Source: JANELJ01 sp024511395
Lineage (GTDB): Bacteria > Pseudomonadota > Gammaproteobacteria > GRL18
Assembly (NCBI GenBank): GCA_963681975.1
Contig: OY820613.1
Span: 3,224,001-3,288,000, forward strand
Direction: 5' to 3'
DNA: 64,000 nucleotides
The notes beneath the pieces are model-generated. The model had not been told where the DNA came from, did no database searches, and saw only the letters and a list, made by a program, of their open reading frames with translations. The position numbers were made by a program, and so were the translations under genes. Shown piece after piece: positions 8,618 through 16,066 of this stretch. Position 1 is the stretch's first letter. Each line of letters opens with the position of its first letter.

Positions 8618-10015
8618 GTCCGACCTGAATAAATCATAGTGCATTGATTTATAAGGAAATATTGGCGAATTATGGGTGTTAAATTTGCAGATTTTTGGTA
8701 AAATAAGCCTTATTACCTTGCAAATTTCCAGACCAGAATGAAGCCAGAGAAACAGCCAAAAATACCTCAGGAAGACCTGTTCAGGATGCGCCTTGAAAAC
8801 ATGCTGGACATAAACCATGAGTTGATTAAGTTATCAAAACACATAGACCGGGAAAGTCTTAATAAAGAATGGGGTGCTCTGTTTGTATCCACTAAAGGTG
8901 CTCCTGCCATACGCACTCGTTTGATTGCAGGATTGCATTACCTGAAACACCTGCATGATTTATCAGATGAACAGGTAGTAAAAGGCTGGGTAAATCAGGC
9001 AGTGAAAAATTACTGATTGAAACCATTAAAGCCTGACTAAAGAGTAAAACCATAAAGCTCGGCAGTTTAAAGAAAGTCACGGTAGATACTACCGTACAGG
9101 AAAAGAACATCGCTTTTCCAACCGATTCAAAGCTCCTGAACAAAGCCAGAGAAAACCTGGTTAAACTGTCCAAAGAGCACGGTATTAAACTGCGCCAGAA
9201 CTATAATCGGGTTGGGCCGCAATATGTACTAATGGCCAGTCGTTATGCACATGCAAAACAGTTTAAACGCATGAAGAAAATGAATAATAAACTGAAATCC
9301 CGTTTAGGTCGTGTTAAACGGGATATTGAACGACAACTGCCCAACTATTCTGTTGATATTCAGTCTCTGTTTGAAGTAGCTCTAAAACAGGCTCAGAAAC
9401 TGATTGAGCAGGAGCAGCACAGTAAGAACAAGCTTTAGAGTTTACATGCACCGGAAGTCGAGTGTATCAGTAAAAGCAAGGCTCATAAGCCTTATGAATT
9501 TGGAGTTAAAGCCAGTATCGCGGTAACTAACAAGAAAGGCTTTGTTATTGGCGCTCAAAGTTGTCCGGGCAATCCTTATGATGGACATACCTTGCTGCCA
9601 CAACTGGAACAAATAAAACAGTTTACAGCCGTACAGCCGGAACACTGCTTTGTTGACCGGGGTTATCGTGGACATGAAGTAAAAGACACTAAAGTTTTTA
9701 TCTCAGGTCAGAAGCGAGGCGTTACCCGAAGTATTAAAAAGGCATTAAAACGGCGCAGTGCGATTGAGCCTGAAATCGGTCATATGAAAAACGATGGCCG
9801 TTTAGATCGCTGCTACCTCAAAGGTGCAGTCGGTGATGCCATTAATGTGGTTATGGTAGCCGCTGGACATAACTTAAGAAAGAGCCTCAATAAGCTCCGG
9901 CTTTTGTGGCTCAAAATTATTTCCGGTTTGATGGGGTCTTTTATCAAACCGGGGCAATCAGCTGCTTTAAACCTGGCTTGATGTCAGGCTTAAAACGGTA
10001 TTATTCAGGTTGAAC
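8618..10015 (+). mobile_element. IS5/IS1182-like element, copy 1 (100-bp deletion)
   Basis: First of seven related copies. The ends are GTCCGACCTGAATAA at the left and the reverse complement of GTTCAACCTGAATAA at the right, as in all other copies. It is 1398 bp against 1498 for intact copies because 100 bp are missing after GGCTGG at about 8990. Six-base flanks are TACATA (8612-8617) and TACTTA (10016-10021). Removing the element plus one flank restores the vapC frame, which proves a 6-bp duplication with one central mismatch. Confidence 0.9.
8738..9981 (+). pseudogene. IS5/IS1182-like transposase, copy 1, defective
   Basis: The frame opens with KPEKQPKIPQEDLFRMRLEN as in intact copies. A 100-bp deletion then shifts it (ends WVNQAVKNY at 9016). 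Further lesions are a TGA in place of a Gly codon near 9033 and a TAG in place of Tyr at 9436-9438 (KNKL then stop). The C-terminal DDE part (CFVDRGYRGHE, SAIEPEIGHMK) is still readable to 9981. It shares the TAG and several private substitutions with copy 2. Confidence 0.88.
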
Positions 10016-10125
10016 TACTTATTGTATTGAAAATAAAATTCCTTTGCTTTTTTCAGATAAAGATTTTATGCCCTTCGTAGATAATTTAAAGCTCAAATCT
10101 GTTTGTTAATTTTTTACACTACAAA

Positions 10126-10401
10126 TTATGGCTGTCCTGCATTCACTTTCCCTTGTTGTACTTTCTGTTTACTATGACACTTTTCATAAACAAACTCAGG
10201 ATCAAGGTCAACACCAGAACTCCATTCAACAGTATCAAAAGAGACTCGAACGCTCTTAAATGCATCAGACTCTTTTAATCTTTTGAAGACTCCCATATCT
10301 AAATATGGCTTCATATTTAAGATTCCGCATTCACCATTATCAAACTCAATAATAAGTTCATAGTCTTTACTGGCAGTCACTGTTTTTACAGATGGATACA
10401 T
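10126..10401 (-). CDS. DUF2442 domain protein
   Basis: A 91-residue protein with the DUF2442 pattern: LIIEFDNGECGILNMKPYL, then FKSVRVSFDTVEWSSGVDLD and PEFVYEKC. It lies 12 bp downstream of a DUF4160 gene in the same direction. These two small families are very often paired and have been proposed as toxin-antitoxin-like modules, but their activity is not established. The last 15 residues (SKQKVQQGKVNAGQP) look unrelated to the family and may be a read-through tail. Confidence 0.75.
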   Translation of the reverse strand: MYPSVKTVTASKDYELIIEFDNGECGILNMKPYLDMGVFKRLKESDAFKSVRVSFDTVEWSSGVDLDPEFVYEKCHSKQKVQQGKVNAGQP

Positions 10402-10413
10402 GACTCTAACTCC

Positions 10414-10680
10414 TTATTGTAAAGGCTGGATTTTAAAAGGTTCTTCACTATTCATTACTAAGTCCCAATCAGCCATTAATTCTTCTTGATAGAGTTCTGC
10501 CCATGCCAAAACTAATTTTGTTTGCTTTTTGGGCAAATTACCTTGAAGTATTTCGCACGTTCTAATATCAACCGTTGCTTTATGTTCTGCATAATAGACA
10601 TGAAAATGGGGTGGTGGATGTTCACCTGGTGCATAATACATGCGTATAATAATACCATAAAACATTGAAATTGTTGGCAT
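10414..10680 (-). CDS. DUF4160 domain protein
   Basis: An 88-residue protein with the full DUF4160 signature: MPTISMFYGIIIRMYY, then HPPPHFHVYYAEHKATVDI and a C-terminal LVLAWAELYQEELMADWDL. First gene of a two-gene unit with the DUF2442 gene that follows. The HxHPPPHFHV-type histidine cluster is family-wide; its role is unknown. The gene lies between the remnant 3' end of vapC and the VWA cluster. Confidence 0.8.
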   Translation of the reverse strand: MPTISMFYGIIIRMYYAPGEHPPPHFHVYYAEHKATVDIRTCEILQGNLPKKQTKLVLAWAELYQEELMADWDLVMNSEEPFKIQPLQ

Positions 10681-10844
10681 AACTATTTTCTCTTATAAAA
10701 AAGTTATCACTATTGTTCATATAGTCGTTTTTTACGGCACAACGCAATAAATCACCATCAGACAAAAGCTGGATGCATCAATGGGGTCCATCAATAGAAT
10801 CAGAACAGCTTGATCTCCAATTAATCCGAGCAACCTCCAACCAA

Positions 10845-11408
10845 TTATTCAGACTTACTACTTTCCAAACTGCTTAGTTCACTCAGCAGCCCTTCCATTA
10901 ATTGCCGGGCCTGTTCATCCATATTTTTAGTCAGTTTTCCCAGATCCCTTTCTCCATCTATTAAGGGTTTTAACATCACTGCAAACTGCTGCATACTGCC
11001 CGGAGTCTGAGACATTTGCTGAGCCATGGTACCCAGCATGGACAGGGCCTGCACATCACCGCCTGAAGCGGCGTTAATCATGGCAGCCAGTCCGGGTGCT
11101 GCAAAGGCAGCTTCAGATTTTTCCGCGGCTTTGGGTAACTGGGACGGATCCTGCAGGCCTACCAGAATGGCCAGTATTATGGCGGCATCTTCTTCATCCA
11201 GACCAATCAGGATCTGAGAATCTCTGGAACCGGCCAGTATTTTGCGGATCCGTTTGACCAGTTCTGTCCAGCCGTTATTCTGTGCCACCTGCAGGGCAGG
11301 TTCCAGCTGGGGCAGCAGTGCTTTATTATGACAGGCCAGTACCACGCTGTTAATTAACTGGGCATGTACCTGGGCAATCTGTCTGGTTTTTTCCGGTAGT
11401 TTGGCCAT
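10845..11408 (-). CDS. hypothetical protein, last gene of the ExbB/VWA cluster
   Basis: I do not recognise this 187-residue protein. It is mostly helical and alanine/leucine/glutamine-rich, with no signal peptide and no membrane segment, so it is probably cytoplasmic. Visible segments are ILIGLDEEDAAIILAILVGL in the middle and a methionine/glutamine-rich stretch (MAQQMSQTPGSMQQFAVML) towards the end. The ATG at 11408 is preferred over a TTG two codons upstream. It follows the LpoB-like lipoprotein gene by 9 bp, so it is very likely in the same operon and may act with the VWA/ExbB proteins. Confidence 0.7.
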   Translation of the reverse strand: MAKLPEKTRQIAQVHAQLINSVVLACHNKALLPQLEPALQVAQNNGWTELVKRIRKILAGSRDSQILIGLDEEDAAIILAILVGLQDPSQLPKAAEKSEAAFAAPGLAAMINAASGGDVQALSMLGTMAQQMSQTPGSMQQFAVMLKPLIDGERDLGKLTKNMDEQARQLMEGLLSELSSLESSKSE

Positions 11409-11417
11409 AATCAATAA

Positions 11418-11942
11418 TTATTTCAGGTTTTTATATTCAGACCATAATATGGACGGTTGCTTAATACCCGTTAAGCTCAGGCTGAACTTTCTTTGTCCAC
11501 TGTCGCATTCACTGAGCGTATTTATAGTATTAATGGTTCCGCTTATCCGGTATTGAGCCGCATCAGGACGATCAGCCAGAATAAATTGCCCGGAACGGAT
11601 CACTCGGTTTTTAATCGCATAGTTAATGGCGGATATATCGATATTATCTGAAGTATTATTGACGACCGGCTGCAGGTAAATTTTCATGCGCTGCTGTTTT
11701 AATTTTGCCTGAACATTTCGGTTTTTAACCATGGAATCTATCATTTTATTAGCATAAATCAGATAGTCATACTGTACATTTCTGGCATTATTTTTCTGTT
11801 CATTACAACCGCTGTCCTCAATCACTGACTTAGATGGCAGTTGATCCTGTTCAAAAACGGGCAGGGTGGTCTGACAGGCTGATAATAGAGAAACTGTTAT
11901 TAAGATGAGCAGGTAATTTATCTTTTGACTGATTTTTAACAT
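11418..11942 (-). CDS. LpoB-like outer-membrane lipoprotein
   Basis: About 174 residues starting with a lipoprotein signal peptide; the lipobox is LLSACQ, giving a lipidated Cys near residue 24. The mature part has the LpoB-family layout: YDYLIYANKMIDSMVKNRNV, INYAIKNRVIRSGQFILADR, then YRISGTIN and a terminal FSLSLTGIKQPSILWSEYKN. LpoB lipoproteins activate penicillin-binding protein 1B, and related ones assist outer-membrane processes. Whether this copy does so is unknown. The ATG at 11942 has GGGGTG 5 bases upstream. It sits directly after a VWA gene (12 bp), which suggests a shared envelope function. Confidence 0.75.
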   Translation of the reverse strand: MLKISQKINYLLILITVSLLSACQTTLPVFEQDQLPSKSVIEDSGCNEQKNNARNVQYDYLIYANKMIDSMVKNRNVQAKLKQQRMKIYLQPVVNNTSDNIDISAINYAIKNRVIRSGQFILADRPDAAQYRISGTINTINTLSECDSGQRKFSLSLTGIKQPSILWSEYKNLK

Positions 11943-11954
11943 AAACACCCCGAT

Positions 11955-12656
11955 TTATTTTAAACTGTTCAGACCGACAAAACTGCCGTTATTTTCTTCA
12001 GCCAGCTTTCTCATTAAAGCAGAAAAGCGGGCAATATTCATCTCGGTACCTGGATACTGGAATAATACCGGGAAACCCACGGCATTAATTCTAACATGTT
12101 TCGAGCCTTTGCGATGAGAACGATTAAGACGGCTTACCGTATCAATGACTGACTGAATACTGCCCCTGGAAAAATCATCACCAAATATATACAGGGCTAT
12201 CTGTTTATTGGCATCATAAAAAGTTCGAATAGCTTTAGTAATTCCTTCTTCCAGTGAGAAATTGGAAAATGGTTCCCAGCTTTTCAGGCGTTTTAATATG
12301 GCCCTGCGCCGACCCGGTGAGTCCGGTATCCAACGGCCTGCATACTGGGAAAACATATAATCACCCATATCATTCATTACCTGAATGCCTTTTACCGAGG
12401 GATGGACTTTAAGGATCTCCTGCATTTTTTTCTGTACTAGCGGCCAGGCAAAATTATGCATGGAACCGGAGGTATCGATAATAAAAATTATATACTCACT
12501 GTTAACACTGATACCACCAATGGTATTTTCCTTATTAATAACCGGCTGAGAAATTTTACTGATCACCAGTAACAGGATTATGGCACCAAATCCACAGGAC
12601 ACCACATCCAGAAAGGACAGACTGAATATTTTTATAGGCTTGCGTTTTTTTCTCAT
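11955..12656 (-). CDS. membrane-anchored VWA-domain protein with TolR-like N terminus
   Basis: A 233-residue protein. Residues 1-35 form a basic leader and one membrane helix with FSLSFLDVVSCGFGAIILLL, the pattern at the start of ExbD/TolR-like proteins that partner ExbB/MotA channels. After it comes a von Willebrand factor A domain in the periplasm: the metal site FIIDTSGSM (DxSxS) is near residue 55 and the later acidic metal-site motif is YIFGDDFSRG. The gene overlaps the preceding broken VWA frame by 4 bp. A role as an ion-flux-coupled adhesion or scaffold protein is inference from the layout only. Confidence 0.82.
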   Translation of the reverse strand: MRKKRKPIKIFSLSFLDVVSCGFGAIILLLVISKISQPVINKENTIGGISVNSEYIIFIIDTSGSMHNFAWPLVQKKMQEILKVHPSVKGIQVMNDMGDYMFSQYAGRWIPDSPGRRRAILKRLKSWEPFSNFSLEEGITKAIRTFYDANKQIALYIFGDDFSRGSIQSVIDTVSRLNRSHRKGSKHVRINAVGFPVLFQYPGTEMNIARFSALMRKLAEENNGSFVGLNSLK

Positions 12657-13740
12657 GGCCAGTCCCTGCTTGGGGTCATAAAAGAACCTTTAGTATCTAT
12701 TGCCAGCTGCCAGTAAATCACGACAGCCATGGGATCACCTTCCATAGGCAGTAAAATGGTATTAATGGAAATATGCTTTGGAATAATTTTTATCGCATCC
12801 TGTGCCAGTCTGATCCGCTCTGAAGGTGTTACTTTAGTTGCTTTGGGTTTAATTCTGCCCTGAGTAGGCAAACCATCGGTGATCAGAATCACATTATCCG
12901 GCGGCCGGCAATAGAGTTAATACTGGTAAAGGCTTTATAAATTTTGCGGTATAAGATTAGACAAATTACTGAACAGGGTTTTCATAGCCGCTTTATCCGT
13001 AGTCTTTAGCCATTGTATAGTCTGTTTAGCGGCCAGAGATTTTGCACGGGTATTAAAATGAACCACCATAACCTTACTGCTTGCCGGCAGGTTAGCCACT
13101 AGCCAACGTATAGTATTTACGGCTTGACGCCATTTTCTGCTGTTACGCTTTACGGCATTGGACATGTTACGTTTGACAATCACATTAACAATACTTTCAT
13201 CCAGCATGGATGCCGAACTGTCCAGAAGAATTAAAACTCTTTTACCCCCGAGTTTTAGTCCGGTCAGGTATTGACGATTGCCTTCACCTTCATATTGGCG
13301 GACTTTATTTCCGCTCTGATTCAGGGCGATATCAAGCTGTTGCTGCTCTTTCCACTTTTGCCTTTCGACTTTTTTAAATCATTCTGTAATCGGTTAATAT
13401 GTTTTTTTAAGGCCAGGCTTTGCTCACGACTCAGTGTTTCCTTTTTCTGAACATCTTCAACCTGCCTGCTGATTTCTTCAAAATGACTGTTGATAGTCTT
13501 ATTTTCCTGCTCTTTATCAGAAATTTTATTTTGTATATTTCGCTTATATAATTCGGCTGCTTTTATTTCATGTTCAACACGGGTGACTTCTGCCGTTAAG
13601 TCTTTAAACTTTTCTTTTGTTTCAGTAACAATATGGGAATTAATGATTAAAACAAGTAATACCACTGCGCCAAAACCGGATAACATAATGTCCAGAAAGG
13701 ACAGGTTAAAGGATGAAATGGTACGACTTTTTTTCTTCAT
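12653..13740 (-). pseudogene. second TolR-like/coiled-coil/VWA protein, frameshifted
   Basis: Frame 13740-13321 encodes a basic leader, a membrane helix (FNLSFLDIMLSGFGAVVLLV) and about 80 residues of coiled coil rich in Lys/Glu. Near 13345 the frame must shift to continue as LDIALNQSGNK and then VLILLDSSASMLDES, a VWA metal site (DxSxS). It stops at 12935 (LIPQNL). Two further small shifts between about 12945 and 12905 are needed to reach DNVILITDGLPTQGR, the second VWA motif, in the frame ending at 12653. At least three indels make it a pseudogene unless the assembly is wrong here. It is a paralogue of the VWA gene just downstream. Confidence 0.82.
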
Positions 13741-13796
13741 TATTATTATTAAGTCATAGCAGATTCAAACAGAATCTTATATTCAGCAGCAATAGC

Positions 13797-14420
13797 CTAC
13801 TCTCCTGTTTTCATTCTGGAAATCAGGTTTTCATCACAATAATTTTCTGTATCCAGTACCAGTCTTTCCTGTAATAACTGTAACTGATGGATAAAAAACA
13901 TCAGTACTATTGAAATAACCAGAGCAATAAAGGTTGAGTTAAAGGCAACGCCCAGAGATTCTGTTACTCCGGTAATATCCCCCTCCATGGCACGGTTGGC
14001 CTGAGCCAGGGCATCACCAATACCCCGTACTGTACCAATAAAACCCACGGATGGAATAGCCCAGGCAATATAGCGGATTATGGATAATTCTGTTTCTAGA
14101 CGCTGGGCTTCCGAGTCACAGACATCACGCATGGCCGTAGATGAGTCATGCACATTACGGGTCGCGGCAAAATGCTGAATGCTGACTCTAAGCGCTCGCG
14201 GCAAAAGGTATCGTTGCATATGTGATGGTAATTCCTGTAATCGTTTTAATAGTGCCCGGGTATCTTCCGGACCAATGGGTAAATTAACAGGCAGTTTCAA
14301 AATATCAGTATTAAGCAGGTTATTTTCCTGCCAAGACTGATAACCTTTAAAACCCATTATCGCCAGTGCCCAGAGCATGAGAATAAAACAGGCCTCCTGT
14401 TCATAGTCCCGTATCACCAC
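13797..14420 (-). CDS. MotA/TolQ/ExbB proton-channel family protein
   Basis: The 207-residue product has the conserved channel signature AIPSVGFIGTVRGIGDAL. After it come GVTESLGVAFNSTFIALVISIVLMF and a final cytoplasmic helix. An N-terminal helix (CFILMLWALAIMGF) completes a three-helix ExbB-like layout. Such proteins form proton channels that energise TolR/ExbD-type partners, and two genes with TolR-like N termini follow immediately. The start is uncertain: the GTG at 14420 lacks a clear ribosome site, and family-like sequence (QKRDFYVV) extends upstream to the IS5-like copy 2 at 14449. The IS probably removed or displaced the native start and promoter. Confidence 0.8.
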   Translation of the reverse strand: MVIRDYEQEACFILMLWALAIMGFKGYQSWQENNLLNTDILKLPVNLPIGPEDTRALLKRLQELPSHMQRYLLPRALRVSIQHFAATRNVHDSSTAMRDVCDSEAQRLETELSIIRYIAWAIPSVGFIGTVRGIGDALAQANRAMEGDITGVTESLGVAFNSTFIALVISIVLMFFIHQLQLLQERLVLDTENYCDENLISRMKTGE

Positions 14421-14448
14421 ATAAAAATCCCGTTTCTGTACATAATTA

Positions 14449-15946
14449 GTTCAACCTGAATAATACCGTTTTAGGCCTGACATCAAGCCAGGTTTAAAGC
14501 AGCTGATTGCCCCGGTTTGATAAAAGACCCCATCAAACCGGAAATAATTTTGAGCCACAAAAGCCGGAGCTTATTGAGGATCTTTCTTAAGTTATGTCCA
14601 GCGGCTACCATAACCACATTAATGGCATCACCGACTGCACCTTTGAGGTAGCAGCGGTCTAAACGGCCATCGTTTTTCATATGACCAATTTCAGGCTCAA
14701 TCGCACTGCGCCGTTTTAATGCCTTTTTAATACTTCGGGTAACGCCTCGCTTCTGACCTGAGATAAAAACTTTAGTGTCTTTTACTTCATGTCCACGATA
14801 ACCCCGGTCAACAAAGCAGTGTTCCGGTTGTACGGCTGTAAACTGTTTTATCTGTTCCAGTTGTGGCAGCAAGGTATGTCCATCATAAGGATTGCCCGGA
14901 CAACTTTGAGCGCCAATAACAAAGCCTTTCTTGTTAGTTACCGCGATACTGGCTTTAACTCCAAATTCATAAGGCTTATGAGCCTTGCTTTTACTGATAC
15001 ACTCGACTTCCGGTGCATGTAAACTCTAAAGCTTGTTCTTACTGTGCTGCTCCTGCTCAATCAGTTTCTGAGCCTGTTTTAGAGCTACTTCAAACAGAGA
15101 CTGAATATCAACAGAATAGTTGGGCAGTTGTCGTTCAATATCCCGTTTAACACGACCTAAACGGGATTTCAGTTTATTATTCATTTTCTTCATGCGTTTA
15201 AACTGTTTTGCATGTGCATAACGACTGGCCATTAGTACATATTGCGGCCCAACCCGATTATAGTTCTGGCGCAGTTTAATACCGTGCTCTTTGGACAGTT
15301 TAACCAGGTTTTCTCTGGCTTTGTTCAGGAGCTTTGAATCGGTTGGAAAAGCGATGTTCTTTTCCTGTACGGTAGTATCTACCGTGACTTTCTTTAAACT
15401 GCCGAGCTTTATGGTTTTACTCTTTAGTCCGGCTTTAATGGTTTCAATCAGTAATTTTTCACTGCCTGACTTACCCAGCCGGTTACGCCATTTGGTCATG
15501 GTCGTAGGGTGTATAGGCATTTTATGCTGAAAGTATTCTTCACCACAGAAATACTGCCAGTACGGATTTTCTGTCCAGCCTTTTACTACCTGTTCATCCG
15601 ATAAATCATGAAGGTGTTTCAGGTAATGCAATCCTGCAATCAATCGAGTGCGTATGGCAGGAGCACCTTTAGTGGATACAAACAGAGCACCCCATTCTTT
15701 ATCAGGACTTTCCCGGTCTATGTGTTTTGATAACTTAATCAACTCATGGTTTATGTCCAGCATGTTTTCAAGGCGCATCCTGAACAGGTCTTCCTGAGGT
15801 ATTTTTGGCTGTTTCTCTGGCTTCATTCTGGTCTGGAAATTTGCAAGGTAATAAGGCTTATTTTACCAAAAACCTGCAAATTTAACACCCATAATTCGCC
15901 AATATTTCCTTATAAATCAATGTGCTATGATTTATTCAGGTCGGAC
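14449..15946 (-). mobile_element. IS5/IS1182-like element, copy 2
   Basis: Full-length copy (1498 bp) in minus orientation, with the standard GT...AC ends. It is flanked by a perfect 6-bp duplication TAATTA (14443-14448 and 15947-15952). It sits between the ExbB-like gene and gyrB. Confidence 0.92.
14483..15826 (-). pseudogene. IS5/IS1182-like transposase, copy 2, nonsense mutant
   Basis: The frame is continuous from 15826 to 14483 except for one TAG (Tyr codon in other copies) at 15026-15028, after EQHSKNKL. This is the same nonsense change as in copy 1. The two copies also share KLGS for KPGS, KSKAH for KGKAH and EHCFVD for EQCFVD. The catalytic residues VDTTVQ, CFVDRGYRG and AIEPEIGHMK are intact on either side. 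Confidence 0.9.
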
Positions 15947-16066
15947 TAATTAAAGATGAACCAACAGCTTAAATTTTTGTTTTTCTTATAATTGTAGAAA
16001 TTTTAATCAGGTTGATTTATTAAAACTTAGCCCACTACCCATTGGATGCAGAGCTAAGCTTATATT

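Larger units (their letters stand above)
6794..10109 (+). pseudogene. vapC: VapC PIN-domain toxin interrupted by two insertion sequences
   Basis: The 5' part (6794-7094) encodes a PIN ribonuclease: LVDSSVWIDFF with the first acidic residue, the E of DLILAEVLQG, and TADVIIA before the break. The C-terminal part lies at 10022-10109 and reads CIENKIPLLFSDKDFMPF before a stop. Removing the IS256 copy (7095-8605) plus one copy of its 8-bp duplication, and the IS5-like copy (8618-10015) plus one 6-bp duplication, joins the halves in frame as DVIIATYCIENK, the normal family sequence. So a complete toxin of about 130 residues was split by two independent insertions only 4 bp apart. The gene cannot make a full toxin now; the shortened frame ending at 7132 lacks the C-terminal acidic residues. 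Confidence 0.9.

Noticed and set aside
8618..15946. IS copies 1 and 2 as the arms of a composite transposon carrying the VWA cluster
   Set aside because: The 3' half of vapC lies immediately inside copy 1 (10022-10109), so copy 1 inserted into vapC by itself. Copy 2 has its own perfect TAATTA duplication. The outer flanks of the pair do not match.
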